Source of the DNA: Firmicutes bacterium UBA6648
GTDB taxonomy: Bacteria > Bacillota > Clostridia > Peptostreptococcales > Anaerovoracaceae
Length of the DNA stretch: 5,156 nucleotides
Assembly: GCA_002455605.1 (NCBI GenBank)
Contig: DKLE01000218.1
Coordinates: 1 to 5,156 of the forward strand
Direction: 5' to 3'
The notes beneath the pieces were generated by a model, which was given only the letters and a program-made list of their open reading frames with translations, had not been told where the DNA came from and searched no databases. Position 1 is the stretch's first letter; the number at the start of each line of letters is the position of its first letter. Shown in pieces: positions 4,940-5,156 of the stretch. Position numbers and translations under genes: made by a program.

Positions 4940-5156
4940 ATGAACGAGGAAATACGGTTTAATGTGGATACGGTGATGGAGAAGGAGGATTACAGAAAAT
5001 TTTTGTATATCGCTACTTTTAAAAGAGATAGAAGAAGTATTTTCTTCATGCTGATAATTTCGTTTATTGGTGCTTTGCTGCTTTCAGCAACAGGCTTCGG
5101 ATTCAGTGTGAAAAGTATTTTAGGGGCCTGGGCCCTGATGCTTCTTTTAGTTACTG
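4940..5156 (+). CDS. Membrane protein, possibly YcxB-like (3' end beyond the window)
   Basis: Only the first 72 residues are present. A charged N-terminal segment (MNEEIRFNVDTVMEKEDYRKF) leads to a basic cluster, FKRDRR (27-32), and then two hydrophobic segments: about 34-51 (IFFMLIISFIGALLLSAT) and from 58 to the window edge (KSILGAWALMLLLVT). Positive charges before the first helix suggest a cytoplasmic N-terminus. A short polar start (FxVTxEDYxxF-like) followed by a helical hairpin is the layout of small YcxB-like membrane proteins of unknown function, but the similarity is loose and the diagnostic C-terminal part is missing. GGGAGG (4929-4934) lies 5 bases before the ATG, fixing the start. 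It is divergent from spoIIID and appears to have its own promoter with an 11-bp repeat array. Confidence 0.85.
   Translation, partial: MNEEIRFNVDTVMEKEDYRKFLYIATFKRDRRSIFFMLIISFIGALLLSATGFGFSVKSILGAWALMLLLVT

Overview
The window looks like chromosomal DNA of an endospore-forming, low-GC Clostridia species. It encodes a clear SpoIIID orthologue, has strong AGGAGG-type ribosome binding sites, AT-rich intergenic DNA and a Clostridia-style BlaI/M56 pair. A more exact placement cannot be made from the sequence; the Family XIII/Anaerovoracaceae neighbourhood is only a guess.

Left third (1-3091): a probable C-terminal tail of a membrane-protein gene (1-87) overlaps the start of a BlaI/MecI-type winged-helix repressor (80-457). 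After 79 bases comes an 836-residue BlaR1/MecR1-type M56 metallopeptidase (537-3047). The pair has the layout of the beta-lactam sensing bla/mec systems. The extracellular half of the peptidase, however, is not a penicillin-binding domain and ends in a region resembling DUF4825, so the ligand is unknown and probably not a beta-lactam. A long hairpin (3053-3091) ends this operon and also the convergent gene on the other side.

Middle (3090-4423): a small XRE-type regulator on the minus strand (3090-3335) is divergent from a diguanylate cyclase with a degenerate receiver domain (3491-4369). The 155 bases between them carry a good sigma-A promoter for the cyclase. Two 12-bp palindromes lie over its -35 and -10 boxes, and a weaker promoter may read the opposite way over the same DNA. 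This suggests that the XRE protein controls itself and c-di-GMP synthesis.

Right (4378-5156): a second long hairpin separates the cyclase from a convergent spoIIID gene (4429-4686, minus), which has a plausible sigma-E promoter. Divergent from spoIIID, a membrane-protein gene begins at 4940 and runs off the window; it may be YcxB-like. Its promoter has four TTAAGG-like elements repeating every 11 bp, with the last in the -35 position, the layout expected for activation by an OmpR/PhoB-type response regulator.

No rRNA, tRNA, CRISPR array, insertion sequence or attachment site was seen. The window reads as three sensing or regulatory modules (M56/BlaI, XRE/c-di-GMP, SpoIIID) next to one another rather than one new system. 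The most notable points are the sensor domain of the M56 protein, the palindrome-covered divergent promoter and the 11-bp repeat array.
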